Notes: generated by a model from the sequence alone, not told the origin. A stretch of DNA of 64,000 nucleotides from Campylobacter taeniopygiae (GCF_005406225.1 NZ_NXLY01000001.1:1-64000); one strand, 5' to 3'; positions 19,801-28,660 are shown, counted from the stretch's first letter. Translations and numbers: made by a program.

Positions 19801-20751
19801 TTTATTTAAAATTTTATAATTAGGCAAAGAGGAGCAAAAATCTTCAATTAATTGATTATTAAATACTAAAGCTTTCTTTTTTTCATTGTATTTCTCACAA
19901 AGCTCTCTTTGTAAAAAATAATAAATATGTGATACTGTTGCAATCCTTTCAGAATCTCCAGCATATACAAATGCGCCAGCTTTTAAAAGATCAAAAAAAT
20001 ACTCTTTAATGTTTTTTGTAATGGGATTTTTAGATTTTATGAAATTTGTTTTAATGTTTAATTCTTGCATTAAAGGTTTTACTTTAAACACTGTCAAATT
20101 AGCATCATCTATCTTGCAAATATCAAAATGCTTTAAAACATCCTCTTGCAAAGCTTCATCGATATAGTCTTGCACTCTTTTAAAATCTTTTGAAGAAAGT
20201 TTGATAAATTCCTCTTGAGTAAGACTTAAAGCACCTATTAAAGCATTGTGTTTATAATTTTCTAGATAATTTCTTAAAGATTTTTCCTTAGGATCCATTT
20301 CTTCATTTTGTTCAAATTCATCTTGATAATAATTCATCATCTCATCCATTTGTCTTGCAAGCTTAAACATGTCCTTTAAGTCAATGCTATGTAAATGAGT
20401 GGGCCCATGAAATTCTTTGAAATTATCAACATCACTGTAATTTTCATTTTCTTCATTATCTTGTTCATCATGTATTTTATTTTCTTCTTCGAAAATTATT
20501 TTGTAATTTTCCAAAGCAAACTCGATTGTACCTTTAGCAAAAAGTGATGACTCTGCCATAATGATATTCTTTTTATTTTCATAAAGCCAAGTAATTTCAA
20601 CGGAATTGATTGTTAGTGTATTTTCTCCTTCTTTATGCACATTAAATACACTTTTTTCACTCATAAGTTCCAAAAAATCTTCAAATAGATTATCCCCTTC
20701 TATCTCGAAATAAAGCTTACCATTTTTTTCATGCATAGTATAAAAATCCAT
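16888..20751 (-). CDS. very large acidic protein of unknown function
   Basis: 1287 residues. I chose the ATG at 20751 because AAAAGG then sits 6 bases upstream; the ATG two codons earlier (20757) abuts the SD directly. I recognise no family. There is no signal peptide or membrane helix. Highly acidic low-complexity linkers occur near residues 95-115 (EQDNEENENYSDVD), 415-445 (DNEDINLDNEDNQNPD) and about 955-980 (GEEYEEKYDEKEYEEF), separating folded-looking blocks. The short C-terminal block after the last linkers ends KVTSFFKK. It is the promoter-proximal gene of the island, with a plausible promoter in 20752-20850, and is followed by the ankyrin and DUF285 genes. Intact despite its size, so presumably selected. 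Confidence 0.8.
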   Translation of the reverse strand: MDFYTMHEKNGKLYFEIEGDNLFEDFLELMSEKSVFNVHKEGENTLTINSVEITWLYENKKNIIMAESSLFAKGTIEFALENYKIIFEEENKIHDEQDNEENENYSDVDNFKEFHGPTHLHSIDLKDMFKLARQMDEMMNYYQDEFEQNEEMDPKEKSLRNYLENYKHNALIGALSLTQEEFIKLSSKDFKRVQDYIDEALQEDVLKHFDICKIDDANLTVFKVKPLMQELNIKTNFIKSKNPITKNIKEYFFDLLKAGAFVYAGDSERIATVSHIYYFLQRELCEKYNEKKKALVFNNQLIEDFCSSLPNYKILNKVNLALQGCRVTRGKNRILMLDDIEDLYEDWDKEEYIEVFITDNKNGRKLIAYDVYDLNLSEEELNQKIDIFKEQVKQFGEQFNFDTIETFLSERFQEESDSDPLKDNEDINLDNEDNQNPDSKDENDDIKFIPLSLEEQKNIREILNLDESKNIESFHQKIINKIFSDIFERLCGESSLANSILDDDTMYNLIHDQIFEFVMGKSVSKNTFKKINILTFMPVFKTKEDERYYTLEVEDKRIAFKLNQDSFKTLLKCGVVITEKHLKQLKEAKDLFALLHKLNVKFFNEYLHVHKGQKCTTRKGGLICLNDLRKIDDLEDFLQSHPRFVMLEQILEILTQIKDLNSSQKEEFLQNYDFKNWEYENNEIFIYDKVETKYNNSMRFINSKKENRKPKSEIRLLAHTQIDCNEQEIEEQAVELFEGFSQNEAEFALIMILDYLNMVQESEFDNILDVKIIKSPQFHANTNFYQSLDEFLKKEEIFNIVFIRDSNEIFYYLSKVFRILRFKINFNFCLKNTDTELQVFVIENEQNKNLKTALLIGASVEEIGILKFIKEKKFNKNALPFMANLYVEIDGAMALNSCFYQGRYTLKYKDEFIEIDRYIGHIFSFCEDYFSKYLRSDLKKIVVGYMVRELSEKYEYDGEEYEEKYDEKEYEEFKCYFDEKFPSYIDFYTNFCSSLFVHEKDDVLYIMFCKDKKIYTNSSLEYDFKYIDKVIRKYFPFCTQEFKSYSSPYTFCGLKTSYIQEELQIEKLKINKNEFESENFISLESAKLAKNLYDNLKPFDGLNALKFYEEFKKIYLTPMQFLKEEDKEYTEFEIDISIHDESKRGYISFRFEKVFRTFLEDEYIAGSLNMVIKFRKTSESKFKSQSYSSLDNEGEFVKFAGLEEVEELEDLELSYQDHEIRNKKIFEFIEQNNAFKHFFYDENYKEFEVSFSSAHQDCDVVWIDNVFTLQENKQLSFLDKVTSFFKK

Positions 20752-20988
20752 ATTCATCCTTTTATATTAAACCATTAAGCCATTGATACAAAGCTTTTTA
20801 TTTTATCATCTTTTTATAATATTTTGACAAGTTTAAAATTATTTTTCTGTTTATATTTCAATAGTGCTTAACTTATTAAATAATATAGTAAGAAAATGAT
20901 TGATTTTTAAATAATATTTTTAAACTCTTAGAAAAATGCGGCTTTAGAATACTTTTAATTTTTCAATCAATTTTAAAATATGGATATT

Positions 20989-23754
20989 TTAGTTTTTAGC
21001 AAACTCTTTAATTAAGATTTTATCTTTTAAACAATAAACAACAAAAGCTCTTGAATTTTTTTTCAAGATTTCATCCACGGCAAGTTTATATTCAAAAATT
21101 TGCTCTTTGTGTTTATCCTCCATTGCAAGGCTTGTTTTATAATCTATAATTATCGCTTCCTTATCATCTAAAGCAAGCAAATCTAGTCGCTTGATTTCTC
21201 CTTGAAAACTCAATGTTTGTTCTTTGAAAAGTTTTTTATTTTCAAGGAGGTTTTGAAATTCTTTACTATTGAGTAAATTTTTAATTCTTATAAGCAATGT
21301 TTCAAATTCTTCATCATCCAAAAAATACCTAAATTTACTCTTAGTGTTTTGATAAGCTAATTCGATATTTTCTCCATATGGCAGTTTTAAATTTTGCATA
21401 AAAAAATGAAAAGCGTTTCCAAAATAAATTTCTTTAGAATCTAATTTTTCATCATGATCAATTTCTTGCAAACCAACCTTTTCAAATTCTTTCAAATCAG
21501 GAGGCAAAATTTCCTCTTTTTGCTCATATAAATTTTGAAATTCTAATGTTCCAATTTCTTGCTCATTGATTTCAAGCATTGAATTTAAATAACTAGGATA
21601 ACTCCCATGCTTAAATTCACTATTTCTTTTAATAACAATCAAAGAATCTCTAGCTCTGGTAAAAGCCACATAAAGCTTATTCATATCGTCTTCATAATCA
21701 GCCTTGGTTATATTGTCTATAAAAGCTTGATAATTATGCTCTTTAGTTAATTTGCGTATATTATCTCTTATATGAAGTTGCCAACCTTGATTGATATCAT
21801 ATTCTAGCATGATATTATCGCTATTTGTATTATTTTTTGAAAGACTGTCTATCAAAATAACGTGCTTAAATTCCAAACCTTTGGATTTATGCACAGTCAT
21901 AATGCTTATCCCCATATTTTGTTCATTGATAATTTTTAAAGGACAAGGTTCAAATAAAAGTTTTAAAAAATCCTCTTTTTCTCTAGCATATTCTATAAAT
22001 TGGATTAAAGCAATATCACTAAGATCAAGTCTTAAATTTTTAATCAAATAAAGTAAATTTTCTATAGCACTTCTTGCTAAATCAAGATTTAATCTCAAAG
22101 GTTCAAATCCTAAAAATTCTTTTAAAAAATGCAAATAAAACTCATCTCCAAAAATACAATATTTTGCATATTCTAAAACAACCCTCACACTAGCTTTATT
22201 TTCAAGCAAAATATTGCTTTGTGTAAATGCTTGAATTTTGTGTTCTTGTAAAAATTCTAAAATCATATCTGCATCATTATTTTTCCAACATAAAATACAA
22301 ATATCATCTAAAGAAATATTTCTATCTTTTAAAAAATAAATTTGCTCTAGCAAAGTTTCAAATACTTTTTCTTTTATTTCTTGAAACTGATCTTTGGCTT
22401 TAGTTTCTTTTGTTTCAACAATGCGTACAAAGCCTCCTTTTTTATCCTCCAAAGAAAGCTGTGGCGTATAATTTTTTATTTTATTTTTAAACACTTCATT
22501 GACAAAATAAACCAAATTTTCTTTAGAACGATAATTGACTTTAAGTTGATCTTTTTTGATTTGCTTAAAATCAAGCTGTAATAAATCAAAAAGCTCTTTC
22601 TTGCCTTTTCTAAAACGATAAATACTTTGTTTTTTATCTCCAACATAAAAAAAAGTTCTATTTTTTTTCACGCCCTCGCCTGAAACTAATTCAGCGATTA
22701 AAGGATATAAAATCTTATATTGTATAACGCTTGTATCTTGAAACTCATCGATAAGCAAATGAGAAATATATCCATCCAAGCGAAAATAAATCATATCCTT
22801 AAAATCACTTGTGATTAAATCAAAAACTCTTCGACTAATATCACTAAAACTTAAAACATTTTTTTCTTTTTGTATAGAATTTTTTGCCTTACTATAATAA
22901 TTTAAAAGATTCATTAAATTAGCAATTTTATATTGCTCAAGCTCAATAGCATAGCCATTTAAAGCATTGATAAATTCTTCTCTTTTTAATTTAAAATTTG
23001 TATCCTCATCATTTAATTTTTGCAAATATTCCGTTTCATCAAATTTTGACATAAAACTTGTTTTGATAAATTCATTTAAATCCAAAGTTTCATTTTTAAA
23101 ATTTTGTATTAAATTTGTATATCTTTTAACATGGGTTAAACTTAAACAATACGTTCTTAAATCATTGTAAGCTTTGTTTATTTTTGCTTTTGATGGATTT
23201 GGAATTTTTACACAATCTTTATGGTAAGCGTTTTCATAAAATCTTTCTAATTCATTATAAAAATCTTGATTTTCTTCTATATTGACCAAATAATAAGCTA
23301 AATCTTTTAATTCTTCTCTATTTAAAAGCCTTAAAAAAACAGCCTTGATATCGAGTTTTTCTTCGCTAATATTAAAATCGCTACTAAGTCCCAAATTTAA
23401 AGCAAAAGCTCTAACAATCTTGCTAAAAAAAGCATCAAAGGTGCTGATTTTTAACTCTTGTCTTAAAAATTCTTTTCTTTTAGCGTCTCTTAAAGCTATA
23501 AGTTCTTTTTTTTCCACATCTAAAAGTCGGCATAATTCTTGAGATTCACTCTGTTTTTCTTCACTTTCTAAATTTAAAAAAGTATCAATGATTCTTTTTT
23601 GCATTTCATTAGCAGCTTTTTTAGTAAAGGTTAAAGCTAAAATTTCATTTATTTTTGCGTTTTTTAAAATAAGTGCTATAAAACGAACACTTAAAGCAAA
23701 GGTTTTACCACTACCAGCACTTGCTTCTAAAGCTAAAAAAGGCTCAAAAGTCAT
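20989..23754 (-). CDS. addA: AddA-type helicase-nuclease (RecB-like)
   Basis: A 921-residue UvrD/RecB-family protein, the catalytic helicase subunit of AddAB, which processes double-strand breaks for RecA. Walker A is LEASAGSGKTFALSV (residues 9-23), motif Ia LALTFTKKAANEMQKRI follows, motif II is LLIDEFQDTSVIQY near 335, GDKKQSIYRFRKGKKE near 375, motif V MTVHKSKGLEFKHV near 620 and motif VI YVAFTRARDSL near 695. A C-terminal PD-(D/E)XK nuclease is seen (LDLLALDDKEAIIIDYKTS). It overlaps addB by 4 bases and corresponds to Cj1481c. Confidence 0.93.
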   Translation of the reverse strand: MTFEPFLALEASAGSGKTFALSVRFIALILKNAKINEILALTFTKKAANEMQKRIIDTFLNLESEEKQSESQELCRLLDVEKKELIALRDAKRKEFLRQELKISTFDAFFSKIVRAFALNLGLSSDFNISEEKLDIKAVFLRLLNREELKDLAYYLVNIEENQDFYNELERFYENAYHKDCVKIPNPSKAKINKAYNDLRTYCLSLTHVKRYTNLIQNFKNETLDLNEFIKTSFMSKFDETEYLQKLNDEDTNFKLKREEFINALNGYAIELEQYKIANLMNLLNYYSKAKNSIQKEKNVLSFSDISRRVFDLITSDFKDMIYFRLDGYISHLLIDEFQDTSVIQYKILYPLIAELVSGEGVKKNRTFFYVGDKKQSIYRFRKGKKELFDLLQLDFKQIKKDQLKVNYRSKENLVYFVNEVFKNKIKNYTPQLSLEDKKGGFVRIVETKETKAKDQFQEIKEKVFETLLEQIYFLKDRNISLDDICILCWKNNDADMILEFLQEHKIQAFTQSNILLENKASVRVVLEYAKYCIFGDEFYLHFLKEFLGFEPLRLNLDLARSAIENLLYLIKNLRLDLSDIALIQFIEYAREKEDFLKLLFEPCPLKIINEQNMGISIMTVHKSKGLEFKHVILIDSLSKNNTNSDNIMLEYDINQGWQLHIRDNIRKLTKEHNYQAFIDNITKADYEDDMNKLYVAFTRARDSLIVIKRNSEFKHGSYPSYLNSMLEINEQEIGTLEFQNLYEQKEEILPPDLKEFEKVGLQEIDHDEKLDSKEIYFGNAFHFFMQNLKLPYGENIELAYQNTKSKFRYFLDDEEFETLLIRIKNLLNSKEFQNLLENKKLFKEQTLSFQGEIKRLDLLALDDKEAIIIDYKTSLAMEDKHKEQIFEYKLAVDEILKKNSRAFVVYCLKDKILIKEFAKN

Positions 23755-26114
23755 TTCACTTCCTTTTTATAAATCAACCTATAAGGGCAATATTCATCCT
23801 TTTTGTTTTCAAACTCCATTTCTTCTTTACTTTCATCTAGTAAATTTTTTAAACTTTCCTTCAAATCAATCAAACTTTTAGCTTTTTCTTTTGTAAATTT
23901 CATACGTTTTAAATCATAAAAAAAAGCTTGAGCATTCTCATCATAAAGAGCTTGATAAAAAGCCAACTGATAAGAATCTGTAGGAATTTTTCCACTTTTA
24001 TAATCGATAATAAAATTTTCACCCGCACAATGATCAATTCTATCAATAACTCCTATTAATTTTATAAATTCTTGTTTAAAATTTAAAACTTTAGAAATAG
24101 ACAATTCTAGTTTATCAACCTTATATCCTTCATCAAAATGCTTTTGTTCATTTTTGTAAAAATTTTCAAATCGTATTTTTAAAATTTCGAGTTCCAAATC
24201 GCCGATGCCATATTTTGAACTTTCCCTTTGTAATAATTTATTAAAAATACCACAATCAAAATAATTTTTTGAATTTTCTTTATAGTAAATTTCTAAAATC
24301 TTATGGATAAAATTACCCTCATTTTTAAAATTGCTTTCATAACTTAAGGCTCTAGCTTCCTTTAAATTTAAAATATAACGATAATAATAAGTTCTTTTTT
24401 GATTTAGGAGTAAGTTAAAGCGAGTAAAAGATAAAGGTTTTTCAAATGGATCATGCTTTAAAACAGGAGCCTTAATAGGCTCTAAATTTAATCTTGCACT
24501 CTGATAATCAAGCTTTAATGCATCTAAATAAGTTTTAGAATTTGGTTTTTCATAAAAATATTTTATATCAAGATCATCTAAAAAACGTGATTTTCTCTGC
24601 TCTTCATTTTCAACATAAGAAATGCTTACTTTTTTAGCGTTTTTGATTAAATTTTCATAATAAAATCTTTGCAAATTCTCTCTTCGTTCATAGCTGATTA
24701 ACCCTGCTTTTTTGCGAATTTCATTATTTAAAAAAAGCTCATTAATACTTCTTTTAGGAATCACATCTTCATTAAAATCAACAATTACAACTCCATCAAA
24801 ATGAAGTCCTCTGCTTTCTAAAAGCCCCATAACAGTAATTTTTCCACCGCCAACATAACTTAAATTTAAATTTGAAATGTGTATAAAAAAAAGCTGGAGT
24901 AATTCTTTAAATTTCAAAGACTGATTTTTTAACAAATCCTTGATAAAATACAATTCTTTTTGGATAATGCTGACAAGTTCTTGTTTTTCATTTTCTAAAA
25001 ATTGAATTATTAAATTTTCAAACTGCTCAAAATTAAATTGTTGATCAAATTGACTCTTAAAATTTTCAAAATCAAGATTTAAATAATGCAAAAAAGTATT
25101 ATGATAATCAAAAATTGTATCTTCATTTAAAAAATAATCTTCTTGCTTTTGATAATAAAATGATTCAGAATTTGCAGAATCATAAAGTATTTTTAGTTTT
25201 TGATAAAATAAACTCTCTTTGATATTAATACCACTAGCGAAATTAAACATATTGTTTTTATCAAACAATCTTAAAAGATCACAAAAACTTTCATCTGGTG
25301 TTATAATAACTATATTTTCAGGCTTTAATCCTTCCCTTAAAAAATGAGAAACTTCATCCATTGCAAAGGCACATTGCAAACTTCTAATTTCAAAGGATTT
25401 GACTTTAACTTGTGAGTTTTGAGTATAAATTTTCTCTTTTTTAAGAATTTTTCCTTCATTTAAACTTACTTCATAATAAAATTCTATTTCAAGATCTATT
25501 TCTTTTAAAAAATCAAATTTGGAAAAATACTCATAATTAAACCGACTTACCCTAAAACATAAAATCACTTCTTTATAATCAGCAATTTGCAAAAACAAAT
25601 CTTCTTCAAATTTACTTAAAAAACCCTCTAAATTATAAATAATAACATCATATTCATCTATAAAATCAAAATTAATCGAATAATCTTTCACCAAAGATAA
25701 ATCATCATGAAGATGATTCTTTTTAAGCAAGGCAAGATAATGATCAAATACTTCTTTTAAAATTTCTAAATGTTCATTATAACTTGCATAATAATCATTA
25801 TTTTTAAGATCATCAATACTTTTTTTCTCTAAGCTTAATTCTTTGAAAAAAGAGAATAAATATTCATTATTTTTTAAAAAAGTAAAAAAATCAGCACTAA
25901 TTCCTAATTCTTTCTCTAAATTTTTACTTTTTAAACACGCTTCTTGCATTAAAAGCAAACTCTCATAAGAACTCGCCTTATGAGAATTAACTAAACATAC
26001 TCTCTCTAGAAAATCTTGTATGCTTATAGCATTATCAAGCAAAGCATTTAAAGCTTTGCTTTGATCGTAATATTCTTTGATCTTCCTTGTAGAACCAAAT
26101 ATTCTAAGCTTCAT
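23751..26114 (-). CDS. addB: AddB-type exonuclease subunit
   Basis: A 787-residue partner of AddA. The N-terminal helicase-like region lacks a Walker A motif, as is usual in epsilonproteobacterial AddB. The C-terminal nuclease domain is clear: GVIDRIDHCAGENFIIDYKSG near 700-720, followed by QLAFYQALYD (RecB-nuclease motif with Q..Y). It begins 4 bases inside the ccoH-like gene and ends 4 bases inside addA, so the recombination genes are translationally coupled to the oxidase cluster. In C. jejuni it is Cj1482c. Confidence 0.88.
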   Translation of the reverse strand: MKLRIFGSTRKIKEYYDQSKALNALLDNAISIQDFLERVCLVNSHKASSYESLLLMQEACLKSKNLEKELGISADFFTFLKNNEYLFSFFKELSLEKKSIDDLKNNDYYASYNEHLEILKEVFDHYLALLKKNHLHDDLSLVKDYSINFDFIDEYDVIIYNLEGFLSKFEEDLFLQIADYKEVILCFRVSRFNYEYFSKFDFLKEIDLEIEFYYEVSLNEGKILKKEKIYTQNSQVKVKSFEIRSLQCAFAMDEVSHFLREGLKPENIVIITPDESFCDLLRLFDKNNMFNFASGINIKESLFYQKLKILYDSANSESFYYQKQEDYFLNEDTIFDYHNTFLHYLNLDFENFKSQFDQQFNFEQFENLIIQFLENEKQELVSIIQKELYFIKDLLKNQSLKFKELLQLFFIHISNLNLSYVGGGKITVMGLLESRGLHFDGVVIVDFNEDVIPKRSINELFLNNEIRKKAGLISYERRENLQRFYYENLIKNAKKVSISYVENEEQRKSRFLDDLDIKYFYEKPNSKTYLDALKLDYQSARLNLEPIKAPVLKHDPFEKPLSFTRFNLLLNQKRTYYYRYILNLKEARALSYESNFKNEGNFIHKILEIYYKENSKNYFDCGIFNKLLQRESSKYGIGDLELEILKIRFENFYKNEQKHFDEGYKVDKLELSISKVLNFKQEFIKLIGVIDRIDHCAGENFIIDYKSGKIPTDSYQLAFYQALYDENAQAFFYDLKRMKFTKEKAKSLIDLKESLKNLLDESKEEMEFENKKDEYCPYRLIYKKEVK

Positions 26115-26632
26115 TTAGCATATAATTCATAGCTAAAAAAGCCTATTGTTTGAGGATTTGCAATCAGCTTAAATTTTAATTGCCATCTACCTTCTTCGAT
26201 TTTAGAAGGAAAGGTGATACTTAAAATTCCTTGTTTTATTTGTCCTTGTAATTTTTGATCATCTTTTTTTGTATGAGGTCTAGTAAGTAAAATTTCATAC
26301 TTTAAATTTTGAATATCTGCTTTTCCTAAAGATTCTATTTTGAAATTAGCTACATAAGAATTAGAATCAATATTATAAACAGGAATTTTCCTAGCACCTA
26401 GCAATTGTAAATTTTTATTTTCAAAATCAACCTTAAAAAGTTTATTAAAATTTTCTTGCTGCTTTTGAATTTCATTATAGTTATTTTCTACATTTTGATA
26501 AGAATCAAAATAAAAATCATCTTCATATACAGGATAATCGCTTGAAATGACAACGGTTGCAACAGAAGCCCCTATAATCAATAAAAAAGCAATCAATAAA
26601 CCATAAGGCCAAAAAGTTTTTTTCTTATCCAT
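26111..26632 (-). CDS. ccoH: FixH/CcoH-family cbb3 oxidase assembly protein
   Basis: A 173-residue membrane-anchored protein. One transmembrane helix at about residues 11-30 ([19 protein letters not shown]) is followed by a periplasmic domain of the FixH type (SSDYPVYEDDFYF.. near the membrane exit, then a beta-sandwich-like region ending FFSYELYAK). FixH/CcoH stabilises the cbb3 oxidase. Its position downstream of ccoNOQP supports this role. By position this is Cj1483c. Confidence 0.75.
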   Translation of the reverse strand: MDKKKTFWPYGLLIAFLLIIGASVATVVISSDYPVYEDDFYFDSYQNVENNYNEIQKQQENFNKLFKVDFENKNLQLLGARKIPVYNIDSNSYVANFKIESLGKADIQNLKYEILLTRPHTKKDDQKLQGQIKQGILSITFPSKIEEGRWQLKFKLIANPQTIGFFSYELYAK

Positions 26633-27215
26633 TTCTTTTCCTCTTCATTCTTCTTTGTGTATAATAAAGTAATGCAAAACAAACAAAACCGTAGATTAAA
26701 ATTCTTAAAATATTTATTGTATCACGATTTGTATTACCTATAGAAGAATTTAATGTAATCCCTCTAGCTTGGGTTATGCGATCGACTATATCAGCATAGC
26801 CATTTAAAATAGCAGCATTATAAATATCGCCTTTTTGTGTTGCTAAAATTGGCAAAATCGAACCTGTTCCTGGATAAGGACTTAATATAGCTTCTTTATC
26901 AATCAAATTAAGAACACCCTTAGAACCAACTATATCAACTCTATGCGATTTTTTAGATAAAATGAGAAGAATGTAAGACTTTGGCAGTGTTTTTTGCATA
27001 TTAAACAAAGTTTCAAAATCCATATTATCGCCTATAGCTACTCCTGCAAAAATTTGACTCTTTTCTTCAAGTTCTTTGCCTATTAAATTAATTTCTTGAA
27101 CAACTTTTGGACTCAATACGCCTTCATTAAAAACCACATAATCAAGAGCAAAAACCCTCAAAGGAAAAAATAAAAAGATAGCTAAAAATAAGCTATCTCG
27201 TAATATTTTTTTCAT
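26625..27215 (-). CDS. TPM-domain membrane protein in the cco operon
   Basis: 196 residues: signal peptide (about 1-23, ending VFA), a TPM-like domain (LDYVVFNEGVLSPKVVQEI to YNAAILNGYADIVDR) and a C-terminal transmembrane helix (LIYGFVCFALLYY) followed by a basic tail. TPM domains are found in photosystem II assembly and other membrane-complex factors, so help with oxidase assembly or repair is plausible but unproven. The start overlaps the stop of the 33-residue gene (ATGA) and the end overlaps ccoH by 8 bases. Confidence 0.75.
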   Translation of the reverse strand: MKKILRDSLFLAIFLFFPLRVFALDYVVFNEGVLSPKVVQEINLIGKELEEKSQIFAGVAIGDNMDFETLFNMQKTLPKSYILLILSKKSHRVDIVGSKGVLNLIDKEAILSPYPGTGSILPILATQKGDIYNAAILNGYADIVDRITQARGITLNSSIGNTNRDTINILRILIYGFVCFALLYYTQRRMKRKRNG

Positions 27216-27313
27216 CCTATGTGCAAGTGATTAGCAGTTAATACCGACCAAGCAGTAATTACCGCAGTAGTGATAAGTCCAATAACAATTAAATACTCTA
27301 ATGCTTTACTCAT
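27212..27313 (-). CDS. 33-residue single-span membrane peptide
   Basis: Reads MSKALEYLIVIGLITTAV.. then ..ITAWSVLTANHLHIG: one hydrophobic helix with a short His-containing tail. Both ends show ATGA overlaps: its ATG overlaps the stop of the DUF4006 gene, and its stop overlaps the start of the TPM gene. This coupling on both sides makes a real gene far more likely than chance. It sits in the cbb3 oxidase operon, so it may be a small oxidase subunit or assembly peptide. Corresponds by position to Cj1485c. Confidence 0.75.
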   Translation of the reverse strand: MSKALEYLIVIGLITTAVITAWSVLTANHLHIG

Positions 27314-27528
27314 TGTGCATCCTTTATAATTCTATGATCTTGCTCTTTTGAACCTAACATTTTTACACTTTGAATATCTTTAAGACTATAAGGTTTTTGC
27401 ATCACTTCTCGTTGAGCTTTAATTCCAAAAATAGTTAGCACTACTAAAATAGCAATCAATAACACAGTTGCAATAAGCATTCCTGTAATACCTGAAAAAG
27501 AAAATACGCATCTATTTGTGTTTTCCAT
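27310..27528 (-). CDS. DUF4006-family small membrane protein
   Basis: 72 residues with one transmembrane helix (ITGMLIATVLLIAILVVLTI, about 14-33) and a short polar C-terminal domain (KPYSLKDIQSVKMLG). It matches the DUF4006 proteins that accompany ccoNOQP in epsilonproteobacteria. The stop overlaps the next start (ATGA), and the start abuts the ccoP stop. The role is unknown, presumably in cbb3 oxidase structure or assembly. Confidence 0.8.
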   Translation of the reverse strand: MENTNRCVFSFSGITGMLIATVLLIAILVVLTIFGIKAQREVMQKPYSLKDIQSVKMLGSKEQDHRIIKDAQ

Positions 27529-28397
27529 TATTTACCCCTTGAAAGAGAAATTACATACTCGCCAACAGCTTCTTTTTGCACGTTATTTAAAGTAGAAAAT
27601 GCTGGCATAGTTCCTATAAAACCTTTTTTACCTCTATTTAAAACATCGACTACAAATTCTGCTGAACCATATTTTGTAAGATCAGGAAACATTCCACCCT
27701 CTCCTCCTTTTCCATCAGCTCCATGACAAGCAGCACAAGTTTCATAAACTTCTTTTCCTCTAGCTACTAACTTTTCATTTTTAGTTTTTTTAATCGCTGA
27801 GATTTCTTGTGCAACATAAGCAGCAACTGCTGGAATGTCTTCTTTTGCTATGCCTAAAACAGATGCATCTGGCATTTCTCCGCCTTCATAATTCATCCCT
27901 TTAGAACCATGTACAATTGTATTAATAATTCCTTCTTCGCTACCCCAAATATTTAAATTTTGAGCTTTACCATTGATTCCATCAGCAGTAATGCCATGAC
28001 AAGCAGAACATTGAACTAAAAAAATATTTTCGCCCATATCTTTTTTATCATCAGCAGATAAATTTTTAAATTTTTTCTCAAATTTAGAATTATAGGCTTG
28101 CACTTCTTCATTGTATTGACCTATACTTGAAAAAGATTTCAAAGGATATCCCCACAAGAAATACCAAATTGCCCAAACAATAGTAAGACAAAAGACAATA
28201 GCCCAGCCTAAAGGAATAGGATTTTTATACTCTCCTATTCCATCCCATTCATGTTCACTAAGCTCAGCTTCACCTTTTTTTTCTTTCATTTTTCTAAACA
28301 TTCTGCTTACAATTATAAGCGTGATTAGAACAATAAGAACAGCTCCAATCAAAGACAATAAATTAGTATTATCTTTTAAATTTAACCATTGCATCAA
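27528..28397 (-). CDS. ccoP: cbb3-type cytochrome c oxidase subunit III, dihaem
   Basis: 289 residues. Two N-terminal membrane spans (about 12-30 and 60-82, AIVFCLTIVWAIWYFLWGYP) are followed by two cytochrome c domains with haem motifs CSACH near 131 and CAACH near 221 and downstream Met ligands (GGEMPDASV, GTMPAFS). It delivers electrons to CcoO/CcoN in the periplasm. It overlaps ccoQ by 4 bases. Confidence 0.96.
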   Translation of the reverse strand: MMQWLNLKDNTNLLSLIGAVLIVLITLIIVSRMFRKMKEKKGEAELSEHEWDGIGEYKNPIPLGWAIVFCLTIVWAIWYFLWGYPLKSFSSIGQYNEEVQAYNSKFEKKFKNLSADDKKDMGENIFLVQCSACHGITADGINGKAQNLNIWGSEEGIINTIVHGSKGMNYEGGEMPDASVLGIAKEDIPAVAAYVAQEISAIKKTKNEKLVARGKEVYETCAACHGADGKGGEGGMFPDLTKYGSAEFVVDVLNRGKKGFIGTMPAFSTLNNVQKEAVGEYVISLSRGK

Positions 28398-28660
28398 GCA
28401 CTCCTTTTATTTTCTAAAACACTATCATTGATACTATCATCTAAAACAAGGTTTGCATATTTTTCATAATTTCTTTCGCCATTTTTCTCCGCTCTATAAA
28501 GATGATACAAATATGAATACAAAACCAATGACAAAAAAACAACAAGCAGGAAAAATCCATAAGCTTGGAAAATTCTCCACTCGTGTTGATTAATTTCACT
28601 CAAATTAAGAGTAGTTAATTTTTTAATTACATCTAATAAAATTAATAAATGTTCCATCAT
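28394..28660 (-). CDS. ccoQ: cbb3 oxidase subunit IV-like protein
   Basis: 88 residues with one strong transmembrane helix (about 32-52, AYGFFLLVVFLSLVLYSYLYHLYRAEK) followed by a charged tail (GERNYEKYANLVLDDS). Position between ccoO and ccoP and the YSYLYHLYRAEK-type motif after the helix identify CcoQ. CcoQ is small, non-catalytic and stabilises the complex. Two tandem ATGs stand at the start; either is possible. Confidence 0.88.
   Translation of the reverse strand: MMEHLLILLDVIKKLTTLNLSEINQHEWRIFQAYGFFLLVVFLSLVLYSYLYHLYRAEKNGERNYEKYANLVLDDSINDSVLENKRSA

Noticed and set aside
20755-20757. ATG at 20757 as start of the 1287-residue protein
   Set aside because: It directly abuts the AAAAGG ribosome binding site; the ATG at 20751 has normal spacing.
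13153-20988. Prophage or IS element explaining the island
   Set aside because: No integrase, transposase, terminal repeats or tRNA target duplication visible.
20975-20990. AAAATAT/ATATTTT palindrome at the end of addA
   Set aside because: Pure A/T 7-bp stem without T run; too likely by chance in this composition to call a terminator.
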